NCBI GenBank assembly: GCA_002396505.1
Contig: DGYA01000057.1
Location: 1 to 9,986, forward strand
Reading direction: 5' to 3'
DNA: 9,986 bases
Source of the DNA: Cyanobacteria bacterium UBA5018
GTDB taxonomy: Bacteria; Cyanobacteriota; Cyanobacteriia; PCC-6307; Cyanobiaceae
Numbering within the stretch: the stretch's first letter is position 1; each line of letters opens with the position of its first letter. The notes beneath the pieces are model-generated. The model was not told the DNA's origin, did not search any database, and saw only the letters and a list, made by a program, of their open reading frames with translations. Shown piece by piece: positions 4,083 to 9,986 of this stretch. Made by a program: the position numbers and the translations under genes.

Positions 4083-6056
4083 ATGCGCGTTTCCCGCCTG
4101 ATGCTGGTGACGCTGCGGGACGACCCGGCGGAAGCCGAGATTGTCTCCCATCGCTTGCTGCTGCGCGCTGGTTACATCCGTCGCATCAGTTCCGGTATCT
4201 ACGCTTATCTGCCCCTGCTGTGGCGGGTTTTGCAGAAGATTTCTGCAATTGTGCGCCAGGAACTTAATGCCAGCGGTGCCCTGGAAACCCTGTTGCCCCA
4301 GTTGCAACCCGCCGAGCTGTGGCAGAGCAGTGGCCGCTGGGCTGGCTACACGGCCGGCGAAGGGATCATGTTCCACCTGGTGGATCGCCAGGGGCGCGAA
4401 CTTGGCCTGGGCCCCACCCATGAGGAGGTGATCACCTCCCTGGCCGCCGACCTGCTGCGCAGTTATCGTCAGCTGCCGGTAAACCTATATCAAATTCAAA
4501 CTAAGTTTCGCGATGAAATTAGGCCCCGCTTCGGCTTGATGCGGGGGCGGGAATTCATCATGAAGGATGGCTATTCCTTCCATGCCAATGAAGAGTGTCT
4601 CAGGGCTACCTATGCCTCGATGGATCAGGTTTATCGGCGTATATTTGCCCGCTGCGGTCTGCGGGCCGTAGCTGTGGAGGCCGATAGCGGCGCCATCGGC
4701 GGTTCGGCTAGCCAGGAATTCATGGTGACAGCCGCCGCCGGAGAAGACCTGATCCTCACCAGCGGCGACGGCAGCTACGCCGCCAACCAGGAGCGGGCGG
4801 TCTCCCTGCCCGCAGCAGCCGTTCCCCTCGCCGCCTCCCCCCCCAGCGAGCTGGCCACCCCCGGCCAGAGCAGCATCGACGACCTCTGCGCCGCCCATGG
4901 TTTTGATCCCAGCCAGCTGGTCAAGGTGCTGCTTATGGCGGCTCGCTTTGGCCGGCAGGTGCAGCCGCTGCTGGTCTGCCTGCGCGGCGATCAACAACTC
5001 AACGAGGTGAAGCTCACCAATGCCGTCAGTGCCGCCTGCGCCCCCCGCTACGGCCCGGTGCTGGAAATACAGCCGCTCACGGCCGCCACTCTCAAGGCCT
5101 GGGGGCTGCCCCAGGGCCTGGGGGCGATCCCCTTCGGCTTCGTGGGTCCCCACCTGGCCGATCACCTGCTGCTGGCTGACCAGGGGCCGGTGGTGGTGGA
5201 TGGCTTCGCAGGCCAGGCCGGTGCCACCGGTGCAGTTGCCGATGCAGGCGGCGCCGGTGCCCCTCTGGCCAATCCGCAACCGGCTCTGGCGAAGCCGCAG
5301 CCAGATTTGCAGTTGTTGCCCAGCTTTTTGCGGCTGGCCGATTCCACCGCCGCCGAGTTGGAGCGCTTTGTTTGCGGCGCCAATCGCGCCGACACCCACC
5401 TGATGGGGGCCAGCTGGCAGCAGCTCTGCGCTTCAGCAGAGGGCGGCCCAGGGGCCCTGATGCCCCAGGTGCTGGACCTGCGCGCCGCCCAGCCCGGCGA
5501 TCGCTGTGTACACGATCCCAGCCAGCAACTGCAGGCGGCCCGGGGAATTGAGGTGGGCCACATCTTCCAATTGGGCCGCAAGTATTCCCAGGCCCTCAAT
5601 GCCAACTTCACCAACGAGGCCGGCAGCGATGAACCCCTGTGGATGGGCTGCTACGGCATCGGCGTCTCCCGCCTGGCCCAGGCGGCGGTGGAGCAGCACC
5701 ACGACGCCCAGGGCATCATCTGGCCCCTGTCGATTGCGCCCTTTGAGCTGATCGTGGTGCCGGCCAACATCGCCGATGCGGTGCAGGCCGAGCTGGCGGA
5801 GCGGCTCTACGCCGAACTGCAGGCCGCTGGCATCGAGGTGCTGCTCGATGACCGCGGCGAGCGGGCGGGGGTGAAGTTCAAGGATGCCGATTTGCTGGGC
5901 ATCCCCTGGCGTCTGGTGGTGGGCCGCGCCGCCGCCGAGGGGATCGTCGAGCTGGTGGAGCGGGCCACCGGCCACACCAGCCAGCTACCGGCAGCGGAGA
6001 TCAGCGCCACGCTGGTGCCCCGCATCCAGCAGCAGCGCTCGGGGCTGGCCCAGTAG
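4083..6056 (+). CDS. proS: Prolyl-tRNA synthetase with editing domain
   Basis: A 657-aa class II aminoacyl-tRNA synthetase that charges tRNA-Pro in the cytoplasm. The bacterial layout is clear. The N-terminal catalytic half has GLGPTHEEV (108-116) and motif 2 with RDEIRPRFGLMRG (143-155). A YbaK-type editing domain (about 221-470) hydrolyses mischarged Ala-tRNA-Pro. Motif 3 is GCYGIGVSRLA (522-532), and an anticodon-binding C-terminal domain follows (about 552-657). The editing region carries a low-complexity Ala/Gly/Pro insert (375-408, including QAGATGAVADAGGAGAP) followed by FVCGANRADTH. It exceeds the roughly 570-600 aa I expect for bacterial ProRS. The start is ATG at 4083, giving the expected MRVSRLML N-terminus. 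psb27 follows by 35 bp, probably co-transcribed. Confidence 0.97.
   Translation: MRVSRLMLVTLRDDPAEAEIVSHRLLLRAGYIRRISSGIYAYLPLLWRVLQKISAIVRQELNASGALETLLPQLQPAELWQSSGRWAGYTAGEGIMFHLVDRQGRELGLGPTHEEVITSLAADLLRSYRQLPVNLYQIQTKFRDEIRPRFGLMRGREFIMKDGYSFHANEECLRATYASMDQVYRRIFARCGLRAVAVEADSGAIGGSASQEFMVTAAAGEDLILTSGDGSYAANQERAVSLPAAAVPLAASPPSELATPGQSSIDDLCAAHGFDPSQLVKVLLMAARFGRQVQPLLVCLRGDQQLNEVKLTNAVSAACAPRYGPVLEIQPLTAATLKAWGLPQGLGAIPFGFVGPHLADHLLLADQGPVVVDGFAGQAGATGAVADAGGAGAPLANPQPALAKPQPDLQLLPSFLRLADSTAAELERFVCGANRADTHLMGASWQQLCASAEGGPGALMPQVLDLRAAQPGDRCVHDPSQQLQAARGIEVGHIFQLGRKYSQALNANFTNEAGSDEPLWMGCYGIGVSRLAQAAVEQHHDAQGIIWPLSIAPFELIVVPANIADAVQAELAERLYAELQAAGIEVLLDDRGERAGVKFKDADLLGIPWRLVVGRAAAEGIVELVERATGHTSQLPAAEISATLVPRIQQQRSGLAQ
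5497..5504. repeat. HIP1 palindrome GCGATCGC
   Basis: An exact copy of the octamer that is over-represented in many cyanobacterial genomes, inside proS. One site proves little alone, but with the copy at 7144 it fits the cyanobacterial assignment. Confidence 0.5.
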
Positions 6057-6091
6057 GCGCCACCTAGGATCCCGCCATCCGCACCCCGCCC

Positions 6092-6568
6092 ATGGCCAGC
6101 CTGTTCTCGTCGTTTCAGCGGTGGGTATCTCGCTGGTTGAACGCTGGCATGGGCAGCCTGGGGATGGGCAGCCTGGGCATGGGCCGGGCGGTGGTTGGCC
6201 TCTGCCTGGTGCTGTGCCTGGTGCTCAGCGGCTGCAGTGGCGCCAACACGGCGATGACCGGCAACTACGTGGAGGACACGGTGGCGGTGGCCAATTCGCT
6301 GCTCTCCACGATCTCCCTGGCTGCCAGCGATCCCGGCCGCTCCGAGGCTGAAACCGAGGCCCGCTCCTTGATCATGGACTACATGGCCCGCTATCGCCCG
6401 CGCCAGGCGGTGAATGGTCTGGGTTCGTTCACCACCATGCAGACGGCGCTCAACTCCCTGGCCGGCCACTACACCAACTATCCCAACCGCCCCCTGCCCG
6501 ATGCCCTGAAGGAGCGGATTGGCAAGGAGCTGAAAAAGGCTGAGGCCAACGTGGTGCGCGGCGCCTGA
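6092..6568 (+). CDS. psb27: Photosystem II assembly lipoprotein Psb27
   Basis: A 158-aa lipoprotein. A hydrophobic stretch (VVGLCLVLCLVLSGC) ends in the lipobox LSGC with Cys48 as the lipidated residue, so the mature protein faces the thylakoid lumen. The body (TGNYVEDTVAVANSLL from residue 56, then a helix through YMARYRP, then FTTMQTALNSLAGHY and LPDALKERIGKEL) is the Psb27 four-helix bundle. Psb27 binds the lumenal side of CP43 during photosystem II assembly and repair, before the oxygen-evolving cluster forms. The signal peptide is long from the first ATG. Met20, Met25 and Met30 are alternative starts; Met30 (6179) gives a classical 19-residue signal. The extension holds the repeat MGSLG. 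It follows proS by 35 bp. Confidence 0.95.
   Translation: MASLFSSFQRWVSRWLNAGMGSLGMGSLGMGRAVVGLCLVLCLVLSGCSGANTAMTGNYVEDTVAVANSLLSTISLAASDPGRSEAETEARSLIMDYMARYRPRQAVNGLGSFTTMQTALNSLAGHYTNYPNRPLPDALKERIGKELKKAEANVVRGA
6146..6184. repeat. 15-bp tandem repeat inside psb27
   Basis: Units are GGCATGGGCAGCCTG (6146-6160), GGGATGGGCAGCCTG (6161-6175) and a partial GGCATGGGC (6176-6184). The first two differ at one base. In frame they encode GMGSL twice, then GMG. They place several in-frame ATG codons just before the signal peptide core, which makes the true psb27 start ambiguous. Confidence 0.75.
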
Positions 6569-6594
6569 TCGCCGGTTCTGTTGGGGCCCTGACA

Positions 6595-6639
6595 GCCCGT
6601 TTCTTTGACGAACGGGCCGGTGCTCTGAGAAGCTCTCAG
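6595..6639. terminator. Two adjacent hairpins between psb27 and purA
   Basis: The first hairpin is GCCCGTT (6595-6601) with AACGGGC (6611-6617) around a 9-base loop. The second is CTGAGA (6625-6630) with TCTCAG (6634-6639) around AGC. Both have perfect arms, but neither is followed by a T-run. They may terminate or attenuate proS-psb27 transcription, or protect the 3' end. The purA start is 30 bp downstream, so they could also lie in its leader. Confidence 0.35.
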
Positions 6640-6668
6640 GTTGTGCTCAGTAGCGGCTGCGGGCCGCG

Positions 6669-7988
6669 GTGTTCTTGGCCAATGTTGTCGTCATCGGTGC
6701 ACAGTGGGGCGACGAGGGGAAGGGCAAGATCACAGATCTGCTGAGCCGCTCCGCCGATGTGGTGGTGCGCTATCAGGGTGGTGTGAATGCCGGCCACACA
6801 ATCGTGGTCGACAACAAGGTGCTCAAGCTGCACCTGATCCCCTCCGGAATTCTCTATCCAGACACCACCTGTCTGATCGGTTCTGGCACGGTGGTGGACC
6901 CGAAGGTGATGCTGACCGAGCTGGACATGCTGGCCGCCAATGGCATCGGCATTCAGGGTTTGCGGCTTGCTTCCACGGCCCACGTGACCATGCCGTACCA
7001 CCGGCTGCTCGACCTGGCGATGGAACAGCAGCGGGGCGATCGGCGCATCGGCACCACCGGCCGGGGCATTGGCCCCACCTACGCCGATAAGTCGCAACGC
7101 AACGGCATTCGCATCCTCGACATCCTCAATGAGGCGCTGCTGCGCGATCGCCTCGCCGGCCCCCTGGCCGAAAAGAACGAGATTTTGCAAAAGCTCTACG
7201 GCCTCGAACCGCTGGATTTCGACAGCGTCGTGGCCGAATACATCGGCTACGGCCAGCGCCTGGCCCCCCACGTGGTGGACTGCACCAGGGCCATCCATCA
7301 GGCCGCCCGGGCCCGCAAAAATATCTTGTTTGAGGGGGCCCAGGGCACCCTGCTCGATCTAGACCACGGCACCTACCCCTATGTCACATCTTCCAATCCG
7401 GTGAGTGGCGGGGCCTGTATCGGCGCCGGTGTGGGCCCCACCCTGATCGATCGGGTGATCGGCGTGGCCAAGGCCTACACCACCAGAGTTGGTGAAGGGC
7501 CCTTCCCCACCGAGTTGCAGGGCAGCCTCAACGACCATCTCTGTGACCGGGGCGGCGAGTTCGGTACCACCACAGGCCGCCGCCGCCGCTGCGGTTGGTT
7601 TGACGGAGTGATCGGTCGCTATGCGGTGCAGGTGAATGGTTTGGATTGCCTGGCGATCACCAAGCTCGACGTGCTCGATGAACTCGATGAGATTCAGGTG
7701 TGCGTGGCCTATGAGCTAGACGGCCAGCGCATTGAGTACTTCCCCAGCAGCGCCGACGACTTTGCCCGCTGCAAGCCAATTTATGAGGCATTGCCCGGCT
7801 GGCAGACCTCCACGGCCGATTGCCGTGCCCTCGAGGATCTACCCGCCACGGCGATGAGCTACCTGCGCTTCCTGGCCGATTTGATGGAGGTGCCGATCGC
7901 GATCGTCTCCCTGGGGGCTGATCGGGATCAAACGATCGTGGTGGAAGACCCGATCCACGGCCCCAAACGGGCCCTGCTCAGCGTTTGA
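6669..7988 (+). CDS. purA: Adenylosuccinate synthetase
   Basis: A 439-aa GTP-dependent enzyme that joins IMP and aspartate to give adenylosuccinate, the first committed step to AMP, in the cytoplasm. The P-loop-like GDEGKGK is at 14-20, with catalytic Asp15 and His43 (NAGHT). The IMP-binding GTTGRGIGPTYADK is at 128-141, FEGAQGTLLDLDHG at 221-234, and VGEGPFPTEL at 274-283. GRRRRCGWFD (303-312) lies in the aspartate/GTP loop. Length and motifs are complete, so it should be active. The GTG at 6669 adds MFL before the usual ANVVVIGAQWGDEG; the TTG at 6675 would give M-A-N-V-V-V, the common N-terminus, and is an equally good start. No clear ribosome binding site precedes either. It lies 100 bp after psb27 on the same strand. 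Confidence 0.97.
   Translation: MFLANVVVIGAQWGDEGKGKITDLLSRSADVVVRYQGGVNAGHTIVVDNKVLKLHLIPSGILYPDTTCLIGSGTVVDPKVMLTELDMLAANGIGIQGLRLASTAHVTMPYHRLLDLAMEQQRGDRRIGTTGRGIGPTYADKSQRNGIRILDILNEALLRDRLAGPLAEKNEILQKLYGLEPLDFDSVVAEYIGYGQRLAPHVVDCTRAIHQAARARKNILFEGAQGTLLDLDHGTYPYVTSSNPVSGGACIGAGVGPTLIDRVIGVAKAYTTRVGEGPFPTELQGSLNDHLCDRGGEFGTTTGRRRRCGWFDGVIGRYAVQVNGLDCLAITKLDVLDELDEIQVCVAYELDGQRIEYFPSSADDFARCKPIYEALPGWQTSTADCRALEDLPATAMSYLRFLADLMEVPIAIVSLGADRDQTIVVEDPIHGPKRALLSV
7144..7151. repeat. HIP1 palindrome GCGATCGC
   Basis: A second exact HIP1 octamer in the window, inside purA. Confidence 0.5.
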
Positions 7989-8134
7989 GCGCCATCTGAT
8001 GCTCGTATAGATGTAACCCCCCGTAGCAGAGCGATTTGCCGATGCCGAAAGGGTGCAGCTGCCGGCTCCTGATCGCCCTGGACGGAGCCTGGCTGACCTA
8101 ATTGCTCAAGCGGCTGCGGTCCTCACCGGGGGGC

Positions 8135-8320
8135 GGCCAAGAAGTGTATGCAACTCCTCCCGTGCAATGAATCGTTTGAGACAACGCAGGCGTACGACAA
8201 CGATGCGGTGGAGCGTTGCATTGGCCTGGCGGTTGCCTCCGCGATTGAGACGATGACGATTGGTCTTACCCGAACTGGCGGGCAAGGGGCTGACGCCCCA
8301 GAGAGAAGCAAACGCTGCGT
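8135..8320 (-). pseudogene. IS110-family transposase C-terminal remnant
   Basis: The minus-strand frame reads AAFASLWGV, then SPLPASSGKTNRHRLNRGG, then NRQANATLHRIVVVRLR. This is the conserved C-terminal (IS116/IS110/IS902) transposase domain that includes the serine motif. It then jumps straight to CLKRFIAREELHTLLG, which in intact members lies some 20-30 residues further on, so an in-frame internal deletion is likely. The N-terminal DEDD catalytic part is absent. Upstream of about 8320 the same frame runs antisense through an unrelated fragment. The surrounding minus frame is open from 8555 to 8106, so a pipeline could call it a 149-aa gene, but only about 62 codons are transposase-like. 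It is not functional. Confidence 0.65.
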
Positions 8321-8426
8321 TGCGGTGATGCTCGCCAAGCAGGCCCACTTCCTCAGCTACACCCGCGGCCTTGAAGCTGGCCTGCACTACATCCGCAGCA
8401 AGGATGGCGCCGAGGTGGACTTCTGC
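8313..8426 (+). pseudogene. DUF4143-type AAA ATPase C-terminal remnant
   Basis: The plus-strand frame from 8313 reads RCVAVMLAKQAHFLSYTR followed by GLEAGLHYIRSKDGAEVDF. The pattern VAxxLLKxxHF...GLELxLHYxRDKDGxEVDF is the C-terminal DUF4143 domain of prokaryotic P-loop ATPases with an archaeal-type AAA_14 domain, often transferred and of poorly known role. The ATPase domain and Walker motifs are absent. After EVDF the frame loses similarity and stops near 8492. An ATG at 8148 keeps the frame open, but codons before 8313 lie over the transposase remnant in antisense and look unrelated. This is a gene fragment, recognised by memory of the family, not by alignment. Confidence 0.55.
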
Positions 8427-8621
8427 CGCGCTGCCCGGCAGAAGGAGCTGCGGGGCCCGATCGCGGTGCCTCCCGCAGCGAACGATTGCTGAGGGCAACA
8501 GCGATGCAAACCTCACCAAATCATGGGTGTTGTGGTCACTGCTGTTGCCTCCCATATGGTCATGAATGGAAGGCTCGTAGCCTTACCAAACATGGCCAAG
8601 CCAGCCTGAAGTAGTACGGCC

Positions 8622-9569
8622 TCACAAGGTAATAAAGGCAGGGATGGCTGAACTAAGGGGGATGCTCCCAATCAAAACGACTTCCAGTTCAGGCGCGGTA
8701 TTGCCAGAAGTATTACCAAAGATGTGGGTATTGCCTCCGATGTATTGGAAACGCAGTTGCGCAACCGTACCCACAGTGAAGGCAGCCGAACCAATCCAAG
8801 TAAATGCTTGATTGGAGGCTAAGCTGGCATTTGCGTCAATCAAGCCGAAATCAAGTCTATCAAAAGACTGGTTAAAGTCTGTGACGAAATCAGGGGTGCC
8901 GGCCTGTGATTCAGAGGTCAAACTCCAGCGGAAGAGGTCATTGCCAGCCCCTCCAGACATTTTGTCTTGACCGGCCCCACCGATGAGGGTGTCATTGCCA
9001 TTTCCCCCCACCAGGCCGTCACTCCCCGCGCCGCCAAGTAACAGGTCGTTTCCATCTCCACCATCAATGAAGTCATCACCGGCGTTGCCATTGAGATGAT
9101 TGGCAGCCGAATTACCAATGATCTTGTCATTGTAGATTGTGCCAACTACATTTTCAAAGGCTTTCACCCTCAGGGAGATGGGCAATCCGCCACCAGAACC
9201 ATTAACTACGACAGAACCCAACGACAGGTCGACACTCGCTCCGGCGACAGTGACCCCACTTCCAGATACCGCACCGCTGAGGTCAATCGTGTCGCCAGCA
9301 AGGGTGCTGCCAACCACCACTTCAATAAATTTCAGGGTGTCTGTTCCAAGCGCGGAGCTCTTGGTGACGACGCCGAAAGCCCCGAGGGTGACCGTGGCAC
9401 CGAGATTTGAATAGTCAGCAGTATCTAAAGTGCCAAGGCCACCATCAAGAATATCAAACCCATAACTTCCCGTCAAAACATCATTGCCACTTCCTGCGGA
9501 AAATATATCATCATCAAATGTGCCCTCCAAGAAATCATTCAGACTTGTTCCGTTAATTGGGTTTGGCAT
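8622..9569 (-). CDS. Small secreted RTX calcium-binding protein
   Basis: A 315-aa protein with no N-terminal signal peptide, as expected for type I secretion. RTX nonapeptide-like repeats (GGxGxDxLx) form a short cluster at about 24-45 (GSGNDVLTG, YGFDILDGG) and a longer one at about 161-213 (GNAGDDFIDGGDGNDLLLGG, then GNGNDTLIGGAGQDKMSGG, then GAGNDLF). These fold as calcium-loaded beta rolls. Residues 213-315, with DFVTDFNQSFDRLDFGLID and NQAFTWIGSAAFT, match the serralysin (M10) C-terminal domain that carries the secretion signal. There is no HExxH protease motif, so it is not a protease. Residues 50-140 are beta-rich without a known domain. Start is ATG at 9569-9567. It is visibly AT-richer than purA or proS, and no type I exporter genes are in the window. 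Role is unknown. Confidence 0.85.
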   Translation of the reverse strand: MPNPINGTSLNDFLEGTFDDDIFSAGSGNDVLTGSYGFDILDGGLGTLDTADYSNLGATVTLGAFGVVTKSSALGTDTLKFIEVVVGSTLAGDTIDLSGAVSGSGVTVAGASVDLSLGSVVVNGSGGGLPISLRVKAFENVVGTIYNDKIIGNSAANHLNGNAGDDFIDGGDGNDLLLGGAGSDGLVGGNGNDTLIGGAGQDKMSGGAGNDLFRWSLTSESQAGTPDFVTDFNQSFDRLDFGLIDANASLASNQAFTWIGSAAFTVGTVAQLRFQYIGGNTHIFGNTSGNTAPELEVVLIGSIPLSSAIPAFITL

Positions 9570-9600
9570 GACTAAATTGGGTGCGAGGGGAATTGACGGC

Positions 9601-9622
9601 CAGGAAAACAGGGGCTTTCCTG
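9601..9622. other. Perfect 7-bp inverted repeat in the RTX leader
   Basis: CAGGAAA (9601-9607) and TTTCCTG (9616-9622) flank an 8-base gap. It lies 32 bp upstream of the RTX start codon. It could be an operator-like site or a hairpin in the 5' leader. No T-run suggests termination. Confidence 0.35.
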
Positions 9623-9775
9623 AATCCGACGGGCGTATTTTGCACGGGTAGATTCCCTGAGAATTCGATAGGTGGCTGATTCCTTAATATGTCTTTGCAT
9701 TTCGTGCTGTTCGTAGTGCTCCTTCTAGTGGTGTACTCAAGAGGTCCTGTGACCCTGTTCTGGAGGGTAAGCAGG

Positions 9776-9830
9776 AGCAGTCAGGGGATGACTGCTTGGC
9801 AGCTGAATGCTCAGCTCCGTGATGGCTGCC
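9776..9830. other. Cluster of adjacent hairpins
   Basis: AGCAGTCA (9776-9783) pairs with TGACTGCT (9789-9796) around GGGGA. AGCTGA (9801-9806) pairs with TCAGCT (9811-9816) around ATGC. GGCAGC (9798-9803) can also pair with GCTGCC (9825-9830), competing with the second hairpin. A smaller GGTC/GACC hairpin sits at 9743-9754. Perfect arms this close together suggest a structured RNA or a back-to-back 3' end. It lies downstream of the minus-strand gene at the right edge and far upstream of the RTX gene. Confidence 0.35.
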
Positions 9831-9897
9831 ATTCTTCCTGGTGCTCAAGCAACTGACTTCCCACCAGCCGGGTGCCAGTAAGGCCACGCTCCCACTG

Positions 9898-9941
9898 GGC
9901 CTTCGGGCTAGATCGAGCCCAGAAACTTACGCCAGAAGGCC
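9898..9941. other. Nested inverted repeats around the stop of the right-edge gene
   Basis: GGGCT (9905-9909) pairs with AGCCC (9916-9920) across the stop codon. Outside it, GGCCTTC (9898-9904) can pair with GAAGGCC (9935-9941). The elements overlap the last codons and lack a T-run, so a termination role is doubtful. Confidence 0.25.
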
Positions 9942-9986
9942 TCGGCCTCGCTGTCGCCACGGCGCCGGGTGGCCCCGGGGAACTTC
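9908..9986 (-). CDS. C-terminal tail of an unrecognised protein, cut by the right edge
   Basis: A minus-strand frame enters from the right edge and runs 25 codons to a TAG at 9910-9908. The tail reads KFPGATRRRGDSEAEAFWRK then FLGSI. The high GC at third positions and the amphipathic character (acidic, then aromatic/basic) look like the end of a real gene of the core genome, in contrast to the AT-rich RTX gene next to it. The family cannot be told from so little. Confidence 0.55.
   Translation of the reverse strand, partial: KFPGATRRRGDSEAEAFWRKFLGSI

Larger units (their letters stand above)
7989..8621. other. Decayed region between purA and the RTX gene
   Basis: These 633 bp hold no intact gene that I can support. 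From 7989 to about 8134 I see nothing recognisable and no obvious purA terminator. From 8135 to 8426 lie two abutting gene fragments on opposite strands (listed separately). From 8427 to 8621 the sequence becomes less GC-rich and contains a 9-bp inverted repeat, GGCAACAGC (8494-8502) with GCTGTTGCC (8541-8549), 38 bp apart. Overlapping open frames of 60-150 codons on both strands here are remnants or chance. Confidence 0.6.
9570..9907. other. Hairpin-rich spacer upstream of the RTX gene
   Basis: A 338-bp spacer without a gene I can support. The 67-codon minus-strand frame at 9684-9887 is Ser/Arg/Cys-rich and crosses the hairpins, so I treat it as chance. It should hold the RTX promoter and leader. 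A TATTAA is present on the minus strand near 9680, but I found no good -35 partner. Several perfect inverted repeats (listed separately) lie between 9601 and 9830. Confidence 0.5.

Noticed and set aside
3713..4084. Minus-strand frame with CQSCS-type pentapeptide repeats as a cysteine-rich protein gene
   Set aside because: The repeats follow from the 15-bp array. The frame overlaps the HTH gene start, and the rest is Ser/Gln/Arg-rich noise. Kept only as a finding about the array.
4485..5399. Long minus-strand open frame (304 codons) opposite proS
   Set aside because: It is antisense to a gene with clear ProRS motifs. Its Gly/Gln/His-rich translation is what the complement of GC-rich coding DNA gives.
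5433..6469. Overlapping minus-strand frames across the proS end and psb27
   Set aside because: Both are antisense to confident genes and show only His/Gly/Ala-rich composition.
6636..7298. Minus-strand frame of 220 codons opposite purA
   Set aside because: Antisense shadow of purA.
8053..8256. Plus-strand frame of 67 codons after purA
   Set aside because: The Arg-rich end lies over the transposase remnant in antisense; no recognisable domain.
9684..9887. Minus-strand frame of 67 codons upstream of the RTX gene
   Set aside because: Ser/Arg/Cys-rich, no motif, crosses several hairpins; likely chance.

Overview
The window looks like chromosomal DNA of a GC-rich picocyanobacterium of the Synechococcus/Cyanobium type. 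A Psb27 photosystem II assembly lipoprotein shows an oxygenic phototroph. The run proS, psb27, purA on one strand, the family-I pyrophosphatase and the small 2Fe-2S protein fit that lineage, and two exact HIP1 palindromes (GCGATCGC) lie in proS and purA. I could not run a database search, so the lineage is inferred from protein features.

Left part (1-1782, minus strand). Reading leftwards from 1782: a CX5CX2C 2Fe-2S ferredoxin-like gene; a long spacer with a nested long hairpin followed by a good intrinsic terminator (possible small RNA or structured 3' UTR); an ArsC/Spx-family thioredoxin-fold protein; then three small unrecognised genes packed together, the last running off the left edge. 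Diverging from the ferredoxin gene is a SAM-dependent methyltransferase (plus strand) with its own short terminator.

Middle (2645-6668). A 16-bp tandem repeat separates the methyltransferase from a convergent minus-strand pair: a helix-turn-helix protein of unknown role followed by ppa. The ppa product lacks several active-site residues of the E. coli enzyme. The spacer before proS is almost entirely a 15-bp tandem array (nine in-phase units). Then come proS (with editing domain and a low-complexity insert) and psb27, 35 bp apart and probably co-transcribed.

Right part (6669-9986). purA is followed by about 630 bp of decayed DNA. In it a fragment of an IS110-type transposase (minus) abuts a fragment of a DUF4143-type AAA ATPase (plus). 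Next is a small RTX calcium-binding protein with a serralysin-type C-terminal domain, visibly AT-richer than the housekeeping genes and probably acquired. A hairpin-rich spacer and the C-terminal tail of another minus-strand gene close the window.

The housekeeping genes serve tRNA charging, photosystem II assembly, purine synthesis and pyrophosphate turnover. They do not form one pathway. The main oddities are the degenerate PPase active site, short 15-16 bp tandem repeats at three loci, the candidate structured RNA, and the transposase/ATPase scar beside the RTX gene. I saw no CRISPR array, tRNA, rRNA, intact mobile element or recognisable defence system.
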